NCBI RefSeq assembly: GCF_004216715.1
Contig: NZ_SGXG01000001.1
Coordinates: forward strand, 3,332,501-3,396,500
Source: Cecembia calidifontis
GTDB taxonomy: Bacteria > Bacteroidota > Bacteroidia > Cytophagales > Cyclobacteriaceae
Length of the DNA: 64,000 nt
Direction of reading: 5' to 3'
Shown here: piece after piece, positions 17,156 through 26,884 of the stretch
Numbering within the stretch: the first letter of the stretch is position 1
How the letters are laid out: each line of letters begins with the position of its first letter
The notes under the pieces: model-generated
What the model saw: the letters and a program-made list of their open reading frames with translations, nothing else
Told to the model about the DNA's origin: nothing
Database searches by the model: none
Translations under genes and position numbers: made by a program

Positions 17156-18613
17156 TTACAAACTCCAGCCTTCTCTGTATTCTCTTTTTACAAACTGATT
17201 GGCAGGCTCGAAATTGGTGACTTTCATATTGGGACCGTCCCAAACAAGCTGTATGCCTCTACCCGGATAGTTGAAACGGTTGGAACCGTCATTCCTTGGC
17301 TCTCTGTAGTCATAGCTACGGATAGCAAGGTTGCCCATCAGCACAGATTCGGTCAAGGGACCGGCTATGGAGAAAGGCGAACTCAAACGCTCAAATTCCT
17401 TGCTGCCATACCCTGCAATACAGGCTTCCACCCAGTTGTTGTAATGTCCGCTTGAACCGCCCGGTACCCGGTATTCTGTTTGCGCTACATTGACTTCTTT
17501 TGTTCTAGAGGTAGGAAGGAGTTGTGGGTTTGCCCCATAAGTACCGCACATCATTTTGCCTTTGGTGCCTTCGATAATCGCGCCATTTCCCCCATCGCCC
17601 ATCACTTCATTGGGGCCCAGTTCATCCGGTCTGCTGGGCTGTATGCCGCCGTCCATCCAGTGGAACAGCAGGTCATCTTTGCCTTCCCGCTTGAAGCGGA
17701 GCGTAATATGCGATGAAGGAGGGCAGCTTTCCGGGAAATAACCTCGCTGGAATTCACCTATGTAGACTGAACCCACACTGCATTCCGCAGCGACAGGATA
17801 GCCCAATCCCAGCACCCTAAAGGGAGCTTCCATATTGTGGCAGGCCATGTCACCCAAAGCTCCGGTGCCGTAATCCCACCAGCCCCTCCAGTTGAAAGGA
17901 TGAAGGTTTTCCACATAATCCTTGTATTGTGCTACACCAAGCCATAGGTCCCAGTCCAGATTGGCCGGTGGAGTAGCTGTAGCCGAAGGCCAGGGAATGC
18001 CCTGTGGCCAAACGGGCCGGTCCGTCCAGCAATATACCCGTGTAGCTTCCCCGATCAGTCCAGCATTGTACCACTCTACCATTTGGCGTACCCCATCGCC
18101 AGAGGAACCTTGGTTGCCCATCTGGGTGACTACCTTGTATTTTTTCTCCGCTTCTGTCAGCATCCTGGCCTCGTAAATGTTGTGCGTGAGGGGCTTCTGT
18201 ACATAGACATGTTTCCCCAGTTGCATGGCAGCCATGGCCTGCACCGCATGCATATGGTCAGGGGTGGATATGGTGACCGCATCAATATTTTTATGCTCTT
18301 TATCGAGCATGATGCGATAATCTTTATAAAATTTGGCTTTGGGATGGGCTTCTACACTGCCTTTGGCACGGAGATCGTCTACATCGCAGAGGGCTACAAA
18401 ATCCGCTTTTCCGGACGCAAATACACCGCGTACATCTCCGGCCCCCATGCCGCCTACTCCTATGCCTGCAACCCTTAAGCGATCAGAAGGCGCAACGTAA
18501 CCCGGGCCACCAAGCACATGTCTCGGTACAAAATAAAACCCGGCAAGGGCAGTGGCGGAGGCCTTGATAAAATCCCTTCTGGAATTAGGGGATGAATTTT
18601 CTGTATCTTTCAT
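17156..18613 (-). CDS. Gfo/Idh/MocA family oxidoreductase, Tat-exported
   Basis: A 485-residue oxidoreductase. The N-terminus carries a twin-arginine signal (SRRDFIKASATALAGFYF), so the enzyme is exported folded with its nicotinamide cofactor. The Rossmann domain follows with VAGIGVGGMGAGD; the usual EKP active-site motif reads YVQKPLTHN, with Gln for Glu. Conserved GWWDYGTGALGDMACH and the C-terminal domain follow. In Bacteroidota such proteins oxidise or reduce sugars, including 3-keto-glycoside formation or glycosidase-like redox steps. It is divergent from a GH20 hexosaminidase, so an aminosugar glycan is a plausible but unproven substrate. Confidence 0.88.
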   Translation of the reverse strand: MKDTENSSPNSRRDFIKASATALAGFYFVPRHVLGGPGYVAPSDRLRVAGIGVGGMGAGDVRGVFASGKADFVALCDVDDLRAKGSVEAHPKAKFYKDYRIMLDKEHKNIDAVTISTPDHMHAVQAMAAMQLGKHVYVQKPLTHNIYEARMLTEAEKKYKVVTQMGNQGSSGDGVRQMVEWYNAGLIGEATRVYCWTDRPVWPQGIPWPSATATPPANLDWDLWLGVAQYKDYVENLHPFNWRGWWDYGTGALGDMACHNMEAPFRVLGLGYPVAAECSVGSVYIGEFQRGYFPESCPPSSHITLRFKREGKDDLLFHWMDGGIQPSRPDELGPNEVMGDGGNGAIIEGTKGKMMCGTYGANPQLLPTSRTKEVNVAQTEYRVPGGSSGHYNNWVEACIAGYGSKEFERLSSPFSIAGPLTESVLMGNLAIRSYDYREPRNDGSNRFNYPGRGIQLVWDGPNMKVTNFEPANQFVKREYREGWSL

Positions 18614-18795
18614 ATAGAAGGTGGTTTTTGATTTTTTGAACTGGGAATTTCCCGGAACAATTTATAAAAAAATGTCTTCAATCAGGCATCACGAAGCATT
18701 TTAGGAAAGGTGGATTTATGAGATGATAAATGGATTAGCTGAAAGGTTATTTTAACTTTTCGATAAATGGTAAAGGCTTAATTAAAAAAATTAAG

Positions 18796-18803
18796 TAAGT
18801 TTG
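18796..18803 (+). promoter_or_regulatory. Candidate -7 promoter element of the GH20 gene
   Basis: TAAGTTTG matches the Bacteroidota -7 consensus TAnnTTTG and lies 33 bp before the ATG at 18836. No good TTG -33 element is seen at the expected spacing. Confidence 0.4.
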
Positions 18804-18835
18804 AAATCGACTTAGACCCTAAAAAAGTTTCTACT

Positions 18836-20443
18836 ATGAAGCAATTAAAAAACATGCTATTTATGACTGCTTTGGCCATCTTGGGCTTTTCCTGCGGGAA
18901 AAAGCAGGAAGTAATTCCTTTGGATAAACACAGTATCATTCCCATCCCTGTGTCAGTAGCACCAGAGGCCGGCAGTTTTACCTTGAGCAGTAAAACAGCC
19001 ATCGTACTTTCTTCGGATCCTTCCCAGCTGGAACCGGTCGCTGAGTACCTGAAATCAGCCCTTGGGAATTTGACAGGATTGAACTTGTCCATCGGACAGG
19101 AGGAAAAAGACAATTCCATTATCCTGAGTTTGGATGCAGGTGCTTCTCCTCATGAGGAAGGATATAGCTTAAGTATTTCTGACAAGAAAATATTGATTGC
19201 TGCTCCGGCACCAGAAGGTCTTTTTTACGGTATTCAAACTTTGAAACAATTGGTGCCTGCTCATGGAGGAAGTTCTAAAGGATCCGGTAATCAGTTTTTG
19301 ATTCCTACGGGAACTGTACAGGATCATCCGGAGTATGCTTATAGAGGCATGATGCTGGATGTGGCCAGGCATTTCTTTTCTGTAGAGGATGTCAAAAAAT
19401 TGATAGACCAGATTGCGGTTTATAAAATCAATCACCTGCACCTGCACCTTTCCGATGATCAGGGTTGGAGGATTGAGATCAAATCCTGGCCTTTATTGAC
19501 TACGATTGGCGGAGCCAATCAGGTAGGAGGGGGCGAAGGTGGTTTTTATACCCAGGAAGATTACAAAGAAATCGTACGCTATGCACAGAGCAGGTTCATT
19601 ACCATTGTACCTGAAATCGATATGCCCGGTCATACCAATTCCGCTTTGAATGCTTATGGTATCCTGAATCCCGGAATCACTGTTCCTGAAAAAACAGCAG
19701 TGCCAATAGACAGGAAAGCGCTGGGTTTGGAGGAGGATCCAAAAGCCACACCTTACCATACAGGTATTGAAGTGGGTTTCTCCACTTTCGACACCAATAA
19801 TCCGGTCACTTATCAGTTCATCGATGATGTTATCCGAGAAATTTCCGAGATGACCCCAGGGCCATATTTCCATATTGGTGGGGACGAGTCCCATGTGACG
19901 GCTATGGAAGATTATATTCCTTTTATCGAAAAAGCACAGGCTATTGTAAGCAAATATGGAAAGAAGACCTTGGGTTGGGATGAAGTGGCCCATGCTAAAT
20001 TGCTTCCCACTTCCGTCGCACAATATTGGGCTAAGGCTGAAAATGCCATCCTTGCCATCGAACAGGGTTCACAGGTTTTGATGTCCCCGGCTGTAAAGGC
20101 CTATCTGGATATGCAATATGATTCCACCACCCATTTGGGTTTGCACTGGGCGGCTTACATAGAACTGGATCAAGCTTACAATTGGGATCCTACCGAATTA
20201 GAAGCGCAGATCAGGAGGGAAAATATTTTGGGTGTGGAAGCGCCACTTTGGACAGAGACCATCATTACCTTTGAGGATATAGAATATATGGTTTTCCCAA
20301 GATTGGCTGCTATTGCTGAGATTGCCTGGTCTCCCAAGAACGCCCGTAACTGGGAAGATTTCAGAAGGAGGATCGTTTGGCATGGTCAGCGATGGGAAGC
20401 GCAAGGGAAGAATTTCTACCGGTCGCCGAAAGTAGAGTGGTAG
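18836..20443 (+). CDS. Beta-N-acetylhexosaminidase, glycoside hydrolase family 20, lipoprotein
   Basis: A 535-residue enzyme that removes terminal N-acetylglucosamine or N-acetylgalactosamine. The signal peptide ends in a lipobox (ILGFSC), so the protein should be a lipoprotein anchored in a membrane. A GH20b domain (about 35-160) precedes the catalytic barrel, which starts at AYRGMMLDVARHFF, has HLHLSDDQGWRIEIKS and the catalytic Asp-Glu pair in FHIGGDESH. Tryptophans that line the sugar pocket are seen in TLGWDE and APLWTET. Length and motif order are standard for the family. Monocistronic. Confidence 0.94.
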   Translation: MKQLKNMLFMTALAILGFSCGKKQEVIPLDKHSIIPIPVSVAPEAGSFTLSSKTAIVLSSDPSQLEPVAEYLKSALGNLTGLNLSIGQEEKDNSIILSLDAGASPHEEGYSLSISDKKILIAAPAPEGLFYGIQTLKQLVPAHGGSSKGSGNQFLIPTGTVQDHPEYAYRGMMLDVARHFFSVEDVKKLIDQIAVYKINHLHLHLSDDQGWRIEIKSWPLLTTIGGANQVGGGEGGFYTQEDYKEIVRYAQSRFITIVPEIDMPGHTNSALNAYGILNPGITVPEKTAVPIDRKALGLEEDPKATPYHTGIEVGFSTFDTNNPVTYQFIDDVIREISEMTPGPYFHIGGDESHVTAMEDYIPFIEKAQAIVSKYGKKTLGWDEVAHAKLLPTSVAQYWAKAENAILAIEQGSQVLMSPAVKAYLDMQYDSTTHLGLHWAAYIELDQAYNWDPTELEAQIRRENILGVEAPLWTETIITFEDIEYMVFPRLAAIAEIAWSPKNARNWEDFRRRIVWHGQRWEAQGKNFYRSPKVEW

Positions 20444-20444
20444 G

Positions 20445-20515
20445 TTGGAGAGTTTAGAAGCGAGAGATTAGACTCTAGACTCAAGACACAAGAAATAAGA
20501 CTTAAGAAGAATCTA
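20445..20515. repeat. Degenerate intergenic repeat, class A, copy 2
   Basis: The run gagagattagactctagac and nearby tttagaagc and caagaaataag match the element at 7671-7720. It lies immediately after the GH20 stop codon. Confidence 0.5.
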
Positions 20516-20589
20516 AAATCAACTAAATTTTAGTGCCTATTCGAAAAGCTGTCCATATAAATCTGGATAGTTTTTTGGAATGGCTTTTC

Positions 20590-20770
20590 CTTGTCATGTC
20601 GATGGCAGCATCATCTTTATGGGTGGTAGAACCAGACTTCTCTCTCCGTTCGAAGTGACAAGGGGAAGCTGGATCAAATAGCTGTCCTGATTCTGTAGGA
20701 TATCTATTGAGATTGATTTTTCCTTGCCATACGGATCCCGTCAACTATTGCGGAGAGAAGTCTCAATCAA
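20590..20770. repeat. Imperfect palindromic intergenic element
   Basis: CTTGTCATGTCGA at 20591-20603 is an imperfect inverted copy of TCGAAGTGACAAG at 20650-20662, and ATTGAGA (20705-20711) faces TCTCAAT (20761-20767). The layout resembles the GTCA...TGAC elements that are scattered between Bacteroidota genes; another lies at 58935-59190. Confidence 0.4.
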
Positions 20771-20788
20771 TTGGAAACATCCGGAAAC

Positions 20789-20816
20789 AAGAGAGAGCCG
20801 AGTAACCGGCTCTTTC
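20789..20816. terminator. Bidirectional terminator
   Basis: AAGAGAGAGCCG and CGGCTCTTTCTT form a 12-bp stem with one mismatch, just past the end of the minus-strand gene at 20821. T-rich on the plus side and, by symmetry, on the minus side. Confidence 0.65.
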
Positions 20817-20820
20817 TTGT

Positions 20821-21309
20821 TTATTTCTTCAGTAATACATTAGCCGGTGGTGCTTTTCTGTTGGCCCTTTGAGTAGGATGGATAAATGTGTAAAAGAATA
20901 ACCTGATTTCATATTTGTCCTGGGTAAGAAAAGTATGGCTCATGCCATCTGATACCTCATTATAGGTGTTTTTATCCTGCTTTTCAAGCCATTCTGGATC
21001 CAGACTTTTGAAGATGGTACTCATTTCCACAAAAGACAAGTCATCTTTTTGGATCAGAACAGGTCTTTGGAGTTTTCCCTCTTTTACGGTCGCCTTTCCA
21101 AAATAACATTCACTTTTTCCTTGATTGATGATACTGATTACCACATCATGTTGGCCATCAGTGACAGGGCTTGCACCTCTTTCTGTAAATGCAATGAAAT
21201 AATCTGTGTAGCAGCCCTCAATTCCTTTTGAGTGAATACTTGTAGCCGACTGTGCCATCACTTGGGAGGCGATGGCAGTGAAAACCAGAAGCAAAAGTAT
21301 TTTTTTCAT
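20821..21309 (-). CDS. Exported protein of unknown function
   Basis: 162 residues with a clear signal peptide (MKKILLLLVFTAIASQVMAQ). The mature part has no motif that I recognise; it contains three cysteines (EGCYTDYF and ECYFGKATV among their contexts) and ends in a basic tail (NRKAPPANVLLKK). A beta-rich periplasmic or secreted fold is likely from the alternating pattern. It stands alone, with its own terminator, between the GH20 gene and the symporter. Confidence 0.7.
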   Translation of the reverse strand: MKKILLLLVFTAIASQVMAQSATSIHSKGIEGCYTDYFIAFTERGASPVTDGQHDVVISIINQGKSECYFGKATVKEGKLQRPVLIQKDDLSFVEMSTIFKSLDPEWLEKQDKNTYNEVSDGMSHTFLTQDKYEIRLFFYTFIHPTQRANRKAPPANVLLKK

Positions 21310-21421
21310 AAATTAAATTTTTTTGAGAAGTTAAAATTACATGCTCCAAATTTGAGACAACAAAGCTTTGGCCACAAAGAATTAAAGTGAAACTTTGCCA
21401 AATTTGGTTGAATATTGGTAG

Positions 21422-21571
21422 GCTTTTCCGTTTACTCTTAAAGCATTGGATGATGTTGGTTTGGGCCATCCCAATCCTGAAAGTGTTGAATTGTTACAAG
21501 TGGCAATTTCTAACCATGTCGATCCCGATAACAATACCGGAGAGACATCTTTTGTGTTGAAAGAAGAATGA
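21422..21571 (+). pseudogene. Possible C-terminal coding relic
   Basis: After an in-frame TAG (21419-21421) a 49-codon open stretch reads FPFTLKALDDVGLGHPNPES and later NHVDPDNNTGETSFVLKEE before TGA at 21569-21571. The composition is protein-like, but no family is recognised and no start is present. The opposite strand is also open, which weakens the case. Confidence 0.25.
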
Positions 21572-21595
21572 TGATGGAATAATAAAAAATAATTA

Positions 21596-21640
21596 ATGCG
21601 CCAAGGCAAAAGTAAAAAGGCAAAAAAGAAGGACATTCTG
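21596..21640. repeat. Degenerate intergenic repeat, class C, copy 2
   Basis: The text gccaaggcaaaagtaaaaag matches 17076-17095 and 23307-23328. Non-coding. Confidence 0.45.
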
Positions 21641-21868
21641 TAAGTTTGAGTTACCCATAAACTATTGGAAAACCATTGGGAGGAAGTGTTCATTTTCTAC
21701 TTACCGGAATCTAATGCTTGGTACTTGATACTCTGTACCAGGTATAATTTATACTTTCAAAAAGTTGGAACCTTTTTTCTCCAGAATCCCCAAAGCATCA
21801 AATTCCACTTCCCATTTGTCTTTTACCAAAATTGCCTTTAATATGCTGTTTCATTTGTAATGTAATTC

Positions 21869-23215
21869 ATGGGACAATTTATCATTGACTTCAGTAACTG
21901 GATATGGGATACACCAATGTTAGTATTGTTGATGGGAGGAGGTTTTATCCTTTTTGTGTATTCCGGGTTTTTACCTTTCCGCCATTTTGGACATGCCCTC
22001 AAGGTAGTCCGTGGCAAATACGATGATCAGAACCTTCCGGGTCAGATTTCTTCCCGTCAGGCATTATCTGCAGCCATTGCGGCTACGGTAGGCCTGGGCA
22101 ATATTTCAGGGGTGGCCATTGCCATCAATATGGGTGGTCCTGGTGCGATTTTCTGGATGTGGATTTCTGCCTTTGTGGGTATGGCGACCAAGTATTTTAC
22201 CTGTTCCCTGGCCATCATGTACCGTGGAAAAGATACCGATGGAGTAGTGCAGGGCGGTCCCATGTATGTCATTGAAGAAGGTATGGGCAAGAAATGGAAA
22301 CCCCTGGCCATCCTTTTTTCTATAGCGGGGGTATTGGGACTTTTGGCCATTTTTCAGGCCAATCAGCTGACTGCTGTTTTACGCTCTGTACTATTGATAC
22401 CGAACGGTTTGGATCATGGTGATACCACCAAATGGGTATTGGGCATTTCCATGATGCTGATAGTGGCCATAGTGATTTTGGGAGGCATTAAAAGGATTGC
22501 GGCAGTAGCTTCCCGATTGGTTCCTTTTATGGTAATGCTCTATTTCTTTACCGTACTGATCATCATGTTTAAATTTTACGATGAGATCCCACATATGCTT
22601 TGGCTGATCGTGGAAGATGCCTTTACAGGAAATGCTGTCATGGGCGGTGCTGTGGGCGCCGTGATGGTCATCGGTGCCAGAAGGGCAGCTTTCTCCAATG
22701 AAGCAGGGATTGGTACCGCTCCCATGGTTCATGGTGCTTCCAAAAATAACGAACCTGTAAGGGAAGGGCTGATTGCCATGTTGGGACCTTTTATCGATAC
22801 CGTGGTGGTATGTACCCTGACAGCCTTGGTCATTTTACTTACAGGTGTCTGGGAAAACTCCGAAAATGATGGGGTGCGGTTGACCCTTTCTGCTTTTGAG
22901 ATGGGATTGCCAGGAATCGGCAAATACTTATTGATGGTAGCTGTCCTGGTTTTTGCACTATCCACCATGTTTACCTATTCCTATTATGGCCACAAATGTT
23001 TCAATTACCTCTTTGGAGCAGACAAAGCCAAATATTACAACTATTTCTATCTGGTGACCATCGTGGCAGGGGCTGTGGTTTCTTTGGAAGTGGTGGTGAG
23101 TTTTATTGACGGGATGTATGCCATTATGGCCATTCCGACCATGATTTCCACAATATACCTGGCTCCTAAAGTGAAGGCCGCCACGAAGGAATATTTTGGA
23201 AGAATTAGGGATTAG
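21869..23215 (+). CDS. Alanine/glycine:cation symporter family protein
   Basis: A 448-residue membrane protein of the AGCS (SLC/TC 2.A.25) family that imports alanine or glycine with Na+. About ten membrane segments are visible. The family signature lies in GLGNISGVAIAINMGGPGA followed by FWMWISAFVGMATKYF, and a second conserved block is RRAAFSNEAGIGTAPMVHG. Inner membrane. The start at 21869 is right: it begins with a short lead (MGQFIIDFSNWIWDTPM) before the first helix. Monocistronic; followed by dispersed repeats. Confidence 0.92.
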   Translation: MGQFIIDFSNWIWDTPMLVLLMGGGFILFVYSGFLPFRHFGHALKVVRGKYDDQNLPGQISSRQALSAAIAATVGLGNISGVAIAINMGGPGAIFWMWISAFVGMATKYFTCSLAIMYRGKDTDGVVQGGPMYVIEEGMGKKWKPLAILFSIAGVLGLLAIFQANQLTAVLRSVLLIPNGLDHGDTTKWVLGISMMLIVAIVILGGIKRIAAVASRLVPFMVMLYFFTVLIIMFKFYDEIPHMLWLIVEDAFTGNAVMGGAVGAVMVIGARRAAFSNEAGIGTAPMVHGASKNNEPVREGLIAMLGPFIDTVVVCTLTALVILLTGVWENSENDGVRLTLSAFEMGLPGIGKYLLMVAVLVFALSTMFTYSYYGHKCFNYLFGADKAKYYNYFYLVTIVAGAVVSLEVVVSFIDGMYAIMAIPTMISTIYLAPKVKAATKEYFGRIRD

Positions 23216-23228
23216 GGGAAAGGGTATT

Positions 23229-23335
23229 TTGAAAGTCGGATTTCGGAAGTTTGAAGTCGGATTTTGAAATATTAAGGAGCTAAGGGTTTTAAGGATTTCA
23301 TTAAGAGCCAAGGAAAAAGTAAAAAGACAGAATGA
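23229..23335. repeat. Composite degenerate repeat (class B then class C)
   Basis: The phrase gaaagtcggatttcggaagt recurs internally as gaagtcggattttgaaat, is followed by attaaggagctaagggtttt, and ends with the class C text ttaagagccaaggaaaaagt. The first half resembles 55690-55780 and the second half 17071-17105. Confidence 0.5.
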
Positions 23336-23411
23336 ACTGTTTTCAACCTTTCTCATTTATTTGAAAAATACACTACATTTCAAACATCAACCAAATTCCT
23401 AACCATCAGCA

Positions 23412-24509
23412 ATGAAAATCCTTATCGCCCCCAATGCTTTTAAAGGAACAATAGAAGCAGATGAGGCTGTGGAAATCATCTCTAAGGCCCTCTTGGAAAA
23501 ACATCCATGTTTTGTGACTGAGTGCCTGCCCATTGCAGACGGGGGAGATGGGACCTGCTACCTCTTGGGAAAGGTATTAGGACTGCAACCTACCTATATT
23601 TGGACCATGAATCCCATAGGAAGGTCCCAACAGGGGTTTTATTTTTTGGACCCAAATACGAAGACAGCTTACCTGGATGTGTCCACTGTCTCTGGCATAA
23701 AATATTTGAATGAAACTGAAAAGAATCCATGGGTTAGCAGTACGTATGGAACGGGTGAATTGATCCGGCATGCTGTCGGCGCAGGTGCGAATCATATCGT
23801 TTTGGGCTTAGGTGGTTCAGCTACCGTGGACTTGGGTTTGGGCATTTTGTCGGCTTTGGGCTTTTCTTTTTTGGATGAATCAGGCAGGGAAATACCCAAA
23901 TTTGGAGACACCTTTCTCCAAAAAATCAAACATATTCAACGGCCTGTTCAATCCTACCCACTCTCATTTACTTTGCTTTGTGATGTGAACAATACTTTTT
24001 TTGGGGAGGAAGGTGCTATACCAGTTTTTGGTCCACAAAAAGGACTCAAGCATTATGATTTCGAGGCATTTCACCTGGCCTGTCAGGAAATCCTTCTTGC
24101 TTTCTCAAAAAAAACCGGAAAAGCCATTCCTGACCAAGAAGGATTTGGTGCAGCAGGAGGAATTGCCTATGGCTTGTCATTTTTTTACGAAACACAGTTG
24201 AAAATGGGGGCCAAGTGGTTTTTTGATAAAGTGGGCATGGAAGAAAAGGTCAAATGGGCGGATTGGGTCATTACAGGTGAAGGAAAATATGACGGGCAGT
24301 CAGCAGGGGGTAAGGGAAGCTACGAACTGATGCAATTGTGCAGGAAATACGGAAAAAACTGTGCCTTGATTACCTCAGGAAAAGGATTGGAAGGTGCAGG
24401 TTTTCAGGAGGTGATTTATCTTCCTGACCTTGATTTTAGCCAAAAGGACTTTAAGGAAAAGGCCAAGGATAATCTAAGGAATGCGGTCTTGGATTTTAAG
24501 CTGAGATAG
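23412..24509 (+). CDS. Glycerate kinase (GarK/GlxK family)
   Basis: A 365-residue glycerate kinase that phosphorylates D-glycerate to 2- or 3-phosphoglycerate, linking glyoxylate or sugar-acid breakdown to glycolysis. Family signatures are the start MKILIAPNAFKGTIEADEA, LPIADGGDGT, the glycine-rich GLGGSATVDLGLG and VITGEGKYDGQSAGGK. Length matches the family (about 370-380). Cytoplasmic. It stands alone between the symporter and the branching enzyme genes. Confidence 0.93.
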   Translation: MKILIAPNAFKGTIEADEAVEIISKALLEKHPCFVTECLPIADGGDGTCYLLGKVLGLQPTYIWTMNPIGRSQQGFYFLDPNTKTAYLDVSTVSGIKYLNETEKNPWVSSTYGTGELIRHAVGAGANHIVLGLGGSATVDLGLGILSALGFSFLDESGREIPKFGDTFLQKIKHIQRPVQSYPLSFTLLCDVNNTFFGEEGAIPVFGPQKGLKHYDFEAFHLACQEILLAFSKKTGKAIPDQEGFGAAGGIAYGLSFFYETQLKMGAKWFFDKVGMEEKVKWADWVITGEGKYDGQSAGGKGSYELMQLCRKYGKNCALITSGKGLEGAGFQEVIYLPDLDFSQKDFKEKAKDNLRNAVLDFKLR

Positions 24510-24724
24510 GAACAGATGTTCATTGATTCGGATTTCGGAATGCGTATTTCAGAAATGGTACCTAGGTAAGTTTGGGAGGGTAGAAATAAGGGTAATAGAA
24601 AATGGGGAAATCTGGCACTGGAAAAAGTCAGCATTTAATAAAACAACCTGCAAAATTACGGGAAATGTAGTTCGGCGATTCGATTTATTTTTTATCTTTA
24701 AATCAAACTAACTCCGGATTTTTT
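24510..24724. other. Intergenic region before the branching enzyme gene
   Basis: 215 bp with no gene. A loose -7 match TATCTTTA lies at 24693-24700, 25 bp before the GTG start, and a weak class B repeat phrase (ggatttcggaatgcgtattt) at 24530-24549. Confidence 0.35.
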
Positions 24725-26737
24725 GTGGAAAATCAGAAAATTTTAGCCTTGGCCAAGGAAGAAGACTGGCTCAAGGATTATTCAGAGGATATTTATGAAA
24801 GGTACCTCCGGTACAAATACACCCTTCAGGATATTGAGCAGGGTTATGGAAGTGTTTTGGAATTTGCCCGTGCCCATGAGTATTATGGGATACACTTTGA
24901 TCCGCTTCGTAATGGTTGGATATACAGAGAATGGGCACCGAAGGCTTACAATTTGTTTCTAATAGGAGATTTCAATTCTTGGAACAGGTACAGCCATCCC
25001 ATGAAAAGGAACCATAGGGGCGATTGGGAGATATTTTTGCCCTTTGATGAATACAAAGAGCGATTTAAGCATGGATCTAAAGTCAAGGTCCATGTTGAGG
25101 CCAAAAACGGAGCCTTGGACAGGATACCAGCGTATATTAGGAGGGTGGTGCAGGATGAAAAGACCCATGATTTTGCGGGTCAACTTTGGTTTCCTCCTCA
25201 ACCTTTTGTTTGGACTGACCATGGCTTTGATCCATCCGACAACCTGATGCAGCCGCTGATTTATGAATGCCATGTAGGCATGGCACAGGAAAAGGAAGGA
25301 GTGGGGACTTACCTGGAGTTTGCCGAACATATTCTGCCGAGGATTCAAAAAGCCGGATACAATACCATACAGGTAATGGCCATAATGGAGCATCCTTATT
25401 ATGGTTCCTTTGGTTATCATGTTTCCAATTTCTTCAGCCCTTCCTCGAGGTTTGGCACACCGGAAGAACTCAAGTTCCTCATCAATAAAGCCCATGAAAT
25501 GGGTATATCGGTCATTATGGACATCGTTCATTCCCATGCGGTTAAAAATGTACTGGAAGGTCTGAATGAGTTTGACGGTTCTGACCATCAATATTTCCAT
25601 CCGGGGGGAAGGGGTTACCATGAGGGTTGGGATTCCAAATTATTTGACTACGGCAAAAAAGAAGTCCGGCAGTTTTTGCTCTCCAATGTAAGGTATTGGA
25701 TGGAGGAATTCCATTTTGATGGATTCCGTTGGGATGGGGTTACTTCTATGCTTTATTTGCATCATGGTCATATTTCTTTTGACAATCCAGCCAAATATTT
25801 CAGAGAGGGAGTGGATTGGGATGCCGTTATTTACCTGCAGTTGGCCAATAGGCTTATTCATGACTTTAATAGGCAGGCCCTTTCTATAGCCGAAGAAGTA
25901 AGCGGGATGCCCGGACTGTGCAGAAGGCATGAGGAGGGAGGGTTAGGATTTGATTTCCGTTTGGGAATGGGCATTCCTGATTTTTGGATCAAGACCCTCA
26001 AACACAAAATGGATGAGCATTGGGACATGTTTGAAATGTGGCACGAACTCAGCAACCGGCCCAAGAAAGAAAGAACCATCGCTTATGCAGAATCCCATGA
26101 TCAGGCCTTGGTTGGGGATAAGTCCATAGCATTTTGGTTGATGGACAAGGAAATGTATACAGGCATGACCAAGCTGCAGAGCAGTCTGGTAGTGGACAGG
26201 GGAGTAGCCTTGCATAAAATGATCCGTCTCATCACCATCGCCTTGGGCGGGGAAGGTTATATGAATTTTATAGGAAATGAATTTGGTCATCCAGAATGGG
26301 TGGATTTTCCCCGTGAAGGTAATAACTGGAGTTATCAATATGCCCGAAGACAATGGTCCTTGGTAGATACAGACCATTTACGCTATCATGACCTCAATGA
26401 ATGGGACAGGGATATGATTGCCTTGGTCAAAGAAAATTTTGTGCTGATGGCCCCCCATGCCGAGCAGTTGTTTTTGGATCCGGACAAAAAGATATTGGTA
26501 TTTCAACGGGCCAATCTTGTTTTTGCCTTCAATTTTCATGTTTCGGAATCCTATTTTGGGTTGGAATTTGAGGTTCCTGAGGCCGGGCAGTACCACATTG
26601 TACTCAATTCAGACAACAAGCGCTACGGTGGGTTTGAAAGGGTTTCTGAGAAATTTGATTATCCTACGGACAAAAGAAAAAAAATCAAGCTTTATCTGCC
26701 CAACAGGACTGCTTTGGTTTTGAAGAAAGTGAATTAA
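24725..26737 (+). CDS. glgB: 1,4-alpha-glucan branching enzyme (GH13, eukaryote-like GlgB)
   Basis: A 670-residue enzyme that transfers alpha-1,4 glucan pieces to alpha-1,6 branch points in glycogen. It begins with GTG. A CBM48 domain (about 60-150: YREWAPKAYNLFLIGDFNSW) precedes the GH13 barrel, which holds DIVHSHAVKN, DGFRWDGVTSML with the nucleophile Asp, LSIAEEVSG with the catalytic Glu and YAESHDQALVGD. This is the compact GH13_8 type seen in eukaryotes and Bacteroidota. No other glycogen gene is in the window. Terminated by the hairpin at 26743. Confidence 0.93.
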   Translation: MENQKILALAKEEDWLKDYSEDIYERYLRYKYTLQDIEQGYGSVLEFARAHEYYGIHFDPLRNGWIYREWAPKAYNLFLIGDFNSWNRYSHPMKRNHRGDWEIFLPFDEYKERFKHGSKVKVHVEAKNGALDRIPAYIRRVVQDEKTHDFAGQLWFPPQPFVWTDHGFDPSDNLMQPLIYECHVGMAQEKEGVGTYLEFAEHILPRIQKAGYNTIQVMAIMEHPYYGSFGYHVSNFFSPSSRFGTPEELKFLINKAHEMGISVIMDIVHSHAVKNVLEGLNEFDGSDHQYFHPGGRGYHEGWDSKLFDYGKKEVRQFLLSNVRYWMEEFHFDGFRWDGVTSMLYLHHGHISFDNPAKYFREGVDWDAVIYLQLANRLIHDFNRQALSIAEEVSGMPGLCRRHEEGGLGFDFRLGMGIPDFWIKTLKHKMDEHWDMFEMWHELSNRPKKERTIAYAESHDQALVGDKSIAFWLMDKEMYTGMTKLQSSLVVDRGVALHKMIRLITIALGGEGYMNFIGNEFGHPEWVDFPREGNNWSYQYARRQWSLVDTDHLRYHDLNEWDRDMIALVKENFVLMAPHAEQLFLDPDKKILVFQRANLVFAFNFHVSESYFGLEFEVPEAGQYHIVLNSDNKRYGGFERVSEKFDYPTDKRKKIKLYLPNRTALVLKKVN

Positions 26738-26742
26738 AATAA

Positions 26743-26764
26743 ATGGGCCCTGATAAGGGCCCAT
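26743..26764 (+). terminator. Hairpin after glgB
   Basis: Perfect 9-bp GC-rich stem ATGGGCCCT / AGGGCCCAT with loop GATA, starting 5 bp after the stop codon. Confidence 0.75.
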
Positions 26765-26835
26765 TCTGTACAATGACAATCATCAACTAAACTAAAAGAG
26801 AAAAGCCTTACTCTCCGTATGAGCAGTAGGAAAAT

Positions 26836-26884
26836 CTCCCGTCATTGCAAGCTATTACAAGGTTATAACGGGAGGTTCTTTTTA
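26836..26884 (+). terminator. Second hairpin with T run after glgB
   Basis: CTCCCGT (26836-26842) pairs with ACGGGAG (26868-26874), followed by a T-rich stretch. It may act as a back-up terminator between the convergent glgB and hydrolase genes. Confidence 0.5.

Larger units (their letters stand above)
21310..21868. other. Long intergenic region before the symporter
   Basis: About 560 bp with a possible coding relic at 21422-21571 and a dispersed repeat at 21596-21640. No intact gene is visible. Confidence 0.4.
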
